Under the pieces are notes generated by a model, which had not been told where the DNA came from, searched no databases, and was given only the letters and a program-made list of their open reading frames with translations. Positions 4,901-6,566 of a DNA stretch of 6,566 nucleotides are shown here, one piece after another (the stretch's first letter is position 1; every line of letters begins with the position of its first letter). The translations under genes and the position numbers were made by a program. Source of the stretch: Anaerolineae bacterium (GTDB lineage Bacteria > Chloroflexota > Anaerolineae > B4-G1); assembly GCA_027079895.1 (NCBI GenBank), contig JALWUZ010000253.1, positions 1 through 6,566 of the forward strand, written 5' to 3'.

Positions 4901-6566
4901 TGCTCGCGCGTCGGATGGTGGCGACCCGCTGGGAGCAGCGCACCGGCGTTTACAAGCAGCGCAGCGATCAGGCGTTCGTCGCCGCCGGTGACTACATCTA
5001 CCAAATCGGCGGCACCAGCAGCAACTCCTCGGAGAAATCCGCCCGCTACGTCTACCGGTACGACCCGGCCACCGACTCCTGGCTGACGATGGCCACCCTC
5101 ATCACCGCCGTGCGCCGCATTGACGGGGTCGCCATCGGCGGGAAAATCTACATCCCCGGCGGCCTGGCCTACGACGACACCGTCGGCGAGTACACCGACC
5201 GGTACGTCCAAATCTACGACCCGGCCACCGATTCCTGGAGCAGCGGGGCGCAGGCCACTTACCACCGCTCCGCCTACGCCGCCGTCGCCGCCGGGGGCTA
5301 CCTCTACCGCATCGGCGGCAAGCCGCGCCTCTCCGGGGCCAAAGCGACCGTTGACCTCTACAACCCGATCTCCAACACCTGGAACAGCCCGTACAACCCC
5401 GCCGACTACCCCTGGCCTGTGCTCTGGCCCTGCGCCGGCGAAATCGGCGGGAAGATCTACGTCGCCGGAGGAATCTCCGACACCGCCCGCAGCGAGACCG
5501 CCGTCTACGACCCGGCCGCCGACTCCTGGGACGATGGCGAAATGGCCGACCTGCCGGTGACGCTCTACGGCGCGGGCGATTTCGTCCTCGACGGGCGGCT
5601 CTACTGCGCCGGCGGGGTACAGAACGGCGTCGTCAGCGCGGCTGTCTGGGCCTACGACCCGGAGACCGACCGCTGGACGCGGGAGGGCGACCTGCGCGAG
5701 CCGCGCTATCGGCTGGAAGGGGACACGCTGGACGGGTATGGCTACGTCGAGGACGGTTGGGACCCGACCTACTCCTACTCCACCGTCACCCTGGAGCGCA
5801 CCCGTTTCTGCCAATCCTGCCTGGAACTGCGGAAAGGGGAGTCGGCGCCGACAGTCGGCCCCGGCGGGGCACTGACCTACACCCTGACTTTCACCAACTA
5901 CGGCCCCAACGTGGCCTCCGGCTTCCGCATCACCGACCGTCTGCCGTCCGAGTTCGTCGTCGCCGCCGTCTTCAGCACGGGGGCGGTCATCAGCGACACC
6001 GGCTCCACCCCGCCCTACGTCTGGGAGGTGGACGGCCTGCCCGTCGGAGGGACGGCGGTCATCACTGTCGCCGGACGGCTCACCGTCCCGCTGACCGCCG
6101 GTCACAACGTCACCAACACGGCCTGGCTGGGCGACTTGAGCGACACGGTCACGACGACGGTCGCCAACGATCCGCCGGTCGCCGTGGCGGGGGCACCGCA
6201 GACCGTCGGGCCGGGGGCGGTGGTGACGCTGGACGGGAGCGGCAGTAGCGACCTCAACGGCGACCCCCTCACCTACCGCTGGCGGCAGACCGGCGGGACG
6301 GCGGTCGTGCTGACGAACTCCGACCACGTGACGGCGACCTTCACCGCGCCGACGGAGGCGGGACTGCTCACCTTCACCCTCACCGTCACGGACACCGCCG
6401 GATTGAGCGACTCCGACGTTACCACCATCACCGTCGAGAATCTTCCGCCGGTCGCCGCGGCGGGGACGCCGCAGGCGGTCGGGCCGGGGGCGGCGGTGAC
6501 GCTGGACGGGAGCGGCAGTTACGACCCCAACGGCGACTCCCTTACCTACCGCTGGCGGCAGACGGG
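1861..6566 (+). CDS. Giant secreted multidomain protein (unknown N-terminal domain, carboxypeptidase-regulatory-like, anchor-J/MAM-like, Kelch, DUF11, PKD-like), partial
   Basis: The frame runs from GTG 1861 to the window edge without a stop: 1,568 codons, C-terminus missing. The product is exported by Sec (signal peptide residues 1-28) and is built almost entirely of beta modules. Order: Pro-rich linker about 31-105; unknown domain about 107-552; two carboxypeptidase-regulatory-like modules 555-725; choice-of-anchor-J/MAM-like module 741-909; Ig-like segment about 914-1012; Kelch propeller about 1039-1316; DUF11 1321-1434; PKD-like repeats from 1436 on. No peptidase, glycosidase or other catalytic triad is recognisable. 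Known relatives of these modules mediate adhesion, ligand binding and surface display, so a cell-surface or matrix protein is inferred. No sorting signal (LPXTG, T9SS-type CTD, membrane anchor) can be judged because the end is outside. It is transcribed away from the left operon, with its own candidate promoter at 1550-1578. Existence and reading frame are secure; the biological role is not. Confidence 0.95.
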   Translation, partial: MKTDRHFYLILAIIAGLLFARPAQTARAEEGFPPRPAARGPFVSVGGLPSHRTLRDLPDLTAATGDAREIPQPDFPPSPSREPLAPPKFRPVGPVAAPLPTALTAPTVTFAGLDFAHWGTGWPPDPNGDVGPDHYVQAVNNSIAVFDKSGHRLKAVTLNDFFDGTGTPCDEYSKGDPIVLYDALADRWLISDMSWAYDTGPYYQCLALSADGDPLGEWYQWGYLVSYARWNDYSKLAVWDDGYYMTANMFQYFDSDELNVRVFAFDRTAMLNGGPLRAVYFDLNDYTATNYYASLLPANLHGPLPPDSAPEYFLAIKDNSNYGPLRLWEFRVDWAHPENSTFTGPTDISVPYFATAISCWGSSGRECIPQPDTTKGLHSIDNKLMMQVQYRNFGSYESLWANHTVDADYNRDIAGIRWYELRDPAGSPSIHQHGTHGGFVGDVTERWMGSLAVDGQGDMALGYSASSGTLYPSIRYAGRLVSDTLNTLRQEMTLTLGSGSQATSYRWGDYTAMTVDPTDDCTFWYTNEYYTETNLVIGNWQTRIGAFRFDECALPVLYGRIYDADDSTAIAGAQVEATHHLSATVYLRTADGSGDYRIPVTAGPYTVTARAYGYRPASVTVTAPLTAGADIYLRPADFYTLTGIVTDSVTGYPLAARIYVLGEPVNPPVADGETTADPFAGAYTFTLPAHISYTLIVQSDGYETEQRVIGPLTGDAAQNFALAPDTWHCDAPGYTFIGLYEDFETWPPDGWTINDWTGSNGLLWDQNIGDGGHSAYLDGNYTGGSGFAATVNSDRNSGVPYKTSLRTPELDLTAIPTTVLRFRLNYQDGDSTSGRDNLDVSIGGPPWNLLHEYTTDQGELYNVPGVLATVDLSAYSAITNARISWYYNTLATTPHNWYAQIDEVRLGVCRPITGVVLLEPAPAPADGCPYALQSQTLTFHNRSGLAGTPLVTYTVGPSVTVRSIPADLGLVPDGGSVPFSVTFSVDSGLAVSRTVSLTITVYLSGATTYSDTAVLARRMVATRWEQRTGVYKQRSDQAFVAAGDYIYQIGGTSSNSSEKSARYVYRYDPATDSWLTMATLITAVRRIDGVAIGGKIYIPGGLAYDDTVGEYTDRYVQIYDPATDSWSSGAQATYHRSAYAAVAAGGYLYRIGGKPRLSGAKATVDLYNPISNTWNSPYNPADYPWPVLWPCAGEIGGKIYVAGGISDTARSETAVYDPAADSWDDGEMADLPVTLYGAGDFVLDGRLYCAGGVQNGVVSAAVWAYDPETDRWTREGDLREPRYRLEGDTLDGYGYVEDGWDPTYSYSTVTLERTRFCQSCLELRKGESAPTVGPGGALTYTLTFTNYGPNVASGFRITDRLPSEFVVAAVFSTGAVISDTGSTPPYVWEVDGLPVGGTAVITVAGRLTVPLTAGHNVTNTAWLGDLSDTVTTTVANDPPVAVAGAPQTVGPGAVVTLDGSGSSDLNGDPLTYRWRQTGGTAVVLTNSDHVTATFTAPTEAGLLTFTLTVTDTAGLSDSDVTTITVENLPPVAAAGTPQAVGPGAAVTLDGSGSYDPNGDSLTYRWRQT
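2179..3516 (+). other. N-terminal domain of unknown function, about 445 residues
   Basis: Residues 107-552. It begins FAGLDFAHWGTGWPPDPNGDVGPDHYVQAVN, in two halves FAGLDFAHWGTGW and PPDPNGDVGPDHYVQAVN; the second half resembles a Ca-binding D-N-D loop. Further conspicuous stretches are KGDPIVLYDALADRWLISD (about 174-192), WNDYSKLAVWDDGYYMTANM (231-249), IPQPDTTKGLHSIDNKLMMQ (368-387), NHTVDADYNRDIAGIRWYEL (402-421), ERWMGSLAVDGQGDMALGYS (445-464), YRWGDYTAMTVDPTDDCTFW (485-504) and the closing TRIGAFRFDEC (542-552). Repeated strand-turn patterns suggest a beta-propeller-like fold. I recall the same blocks in large secreted proteins of environmental bacteria but know no assigned activity. It occupies the position where many similar mosaics carry a protease domain. 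Confidence 0.7.
3523..4035 (+). other. Two carboxypeptidase-regulatory-like (CarboxypepD_reg type) modules
   Basis: Module 1, residues 555-635, runs from LYGRIYDADDSTAIAGAQVE through GDYRIPVTAGPYTVTARAYG to ADIYLRPA. Module 2, residues 636-725, runs from TLTGIVTDSVTGYPLAARIY through GAYTFTLPAHISYTLIVQSD and GYETEQ to FALAP. Both show the family pattern: G-x-V/I-x-D at the start, an 'A-G-A-x-V' or 'P-L-A-A-R-I' turn, a G-x-Y central strand, and a Y-T-V/L-x-V...GY final strand. These are transthyretin-like seven-strand sandwiches that act as structural or ligand-binding modules. Confidence 0.85.
4081..4587 (+). other. Choice-of-anchor-J / cleaved-adhesin (MAM-like) module
   Basis: Residues 741-909. 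The start EDFETWPPDGWTINDW and the GLLWDQN that follows are the typical opening of this jelly-roll class. GHSAYLDGN (152 residues before the end), RTPELDLTAIPTTVLRFRLN, a NLDVSIGG strand and the closing WYAQIDEVRLGVC complete the pattern. Such modules bind ligands or serve as adhesins in secreted bacterial proteins. The following segment (about 4600-4896, residues 914-1012) looks like a further Ig-like module with a GLVPDGGSVPFSVTF core but I cannot name its family. Confidence 0.72.
4975..5808 (+). other. Kelch-repeat beta-propeller, five clear blades plus one degenerate
   Basis: Residues about 1039-1316. Each blade has a double-glycine followed about 20 residues later by a Tyr-Asp-Pro...Trp strand. 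The Gly pairs fall at 1050-1051, 1100-1101, 1152-1153, 1203-1204 and 1251-1252; the matching motifs are YDPATDSW (1067), YDPATDSW (1119), YNPISNTW (about 1167), YDPAADSW (1216) and YDPETDRW (1265). The sixth blade has EDG (1297-1299) in place of the Gly pair and no Trp motif. The codons for YDPATDSW are nearly identical between copies (5059-5082 and 5215-5238 differ at one base). The fold is a binding platform; galactose-oxidase-type copper ligands are not visible. Confidence 0.88.
5821..6162 (+). other. DUF11 (conserved repeat) module
   Basis: Residues 1321-1434. The diagnostic core is GGALTYTLTFTNYGPNVASG, followed by FRITDRLPSEF, and near the end a WEVDGLPVGGTAVITVAGRL stretch and NVTNTAWL. 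This is a classic DUF11 Ig-like module of bacterial surface proteins, where it forms stalk segments between functional heads and the anchor. Confidence 0.9.
6166..6566 (+). repeat. PKD-like (cadherin/REJ-like) tandem modules, period 273 bp, open at right edge
   Basis: The first module spans residues 1436-1526 and the second starts at 1527 and leaves the window. Each has NxPPVAxAG near its start, GPGAxVTLDGSGS, D-x-N-G-D-x-L-T-Y-R-W-R-Q-T, and (module 1) FTAPTEAGLLTFTLTVTDT. The visible 122 nt of the second copy align without gaps to the first from 6172, with 12 mismatches counted by eye. The Asn-Gly-Asp pattern is typical of calcium-stabilised stalk modules. More copies beyond the edge are likely but unseen. 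Confidence 0.88.

Noticed and set aside
4975..5808. Galactose-oxidase-type enzyme based on the Kelch propeller
   Set aside because: No Cys-Tyr copper-radical arrangement or accompanying C-terminal oxidase domain is visible; the repeats alone indicate a binding propeller.
2905..6327. A 1,140-codon open frame on the minus strand opposite the giant gene
   Set aside because: Its codons lie exactly back-to-back with those of the plus-strand gene, so it is open simply because TTA, CTA and TCA are rare in GC-rich coding sequence. Its translation is Gly/Val/Asp-rich low complexity without domains, while the plus strand has a signal peptide and recognisable modules.

Overview
The window is strongly GC-rich, and third codon positions are almost all G or C. 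It carries two divergent transcription units separated by a 456-bp repeat-filled intergenic region. The gene repertoire (a huge Sec-exported mosaic protein, a GT2 glycosyltransferase paired with a YbhN-type membrane protein, octamer repeats between genes) suggests an environmental bacterium with a Chloroflexota/Anaerolineae-like style. That is an impression from gene families and repeats, not a proven placement, because no marker gene is present.

Left unit (minus strand, 1-1404): a 297-residue polytopic membrane protein of the lysylphosphatidylglycerol-synthase-TM/YbhN/AglD2 superfamily lies upstream of, and overlaps by 25 bp, a family 2 glycosyltransferase that runs off the left edge. The pair probably acts at the membrane on a lipid-linked or extracytoplasmic glycan. 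A candidate promoter (TTGCAA, 17 bp, TATCAT) sits so close to the most plausible GTG start that the mRNA may be leaderless.

Intergenic region (1405-1860): it holds an imperfect array of about 11 octamers (GCARGTKK, 1428-1518) whose first units overlap the -35 box of the left unit. A candidate rightward promoter (TTGGCG, 17 bp, TACAAT) follows at 1550-1578. Next come five tandem copies of a 57-60 bp repeat (1571-1863). The last copy supplies the ribosome binding site and overlaps the GTG start codon of the right-hand gene.

Right unit (plus strand, 1861-6566): one uninterrupted reading frame of 1,568 codons, still open at the window end. It encodes a secreted modular protein: signal peptide, Pro-rich linker, a domain of about 450 residues of unknown function, two carboxypeptidase-regulatory-like beta-sandwich modules, a choice-of-anchor-J/MAM-like module, an Ig-like segment, a Kelch beta-propeller, a DUF11 module, and the beginning of a PKD-like tandem array with a 91-residue period. 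No catalytic module is visible in the part present, so adhesion, carbohydrate or protein binding, or cell-surface scaffolding is the likeliest role. The large antisense open frames opposite this gene, including one of 1,140 codons, are composition shadows. I see no CRISPR array, transposase, tRNA or rRNA. The most unusual feature is the fusion of the tandem repeat array with the translation start of the giant gene.
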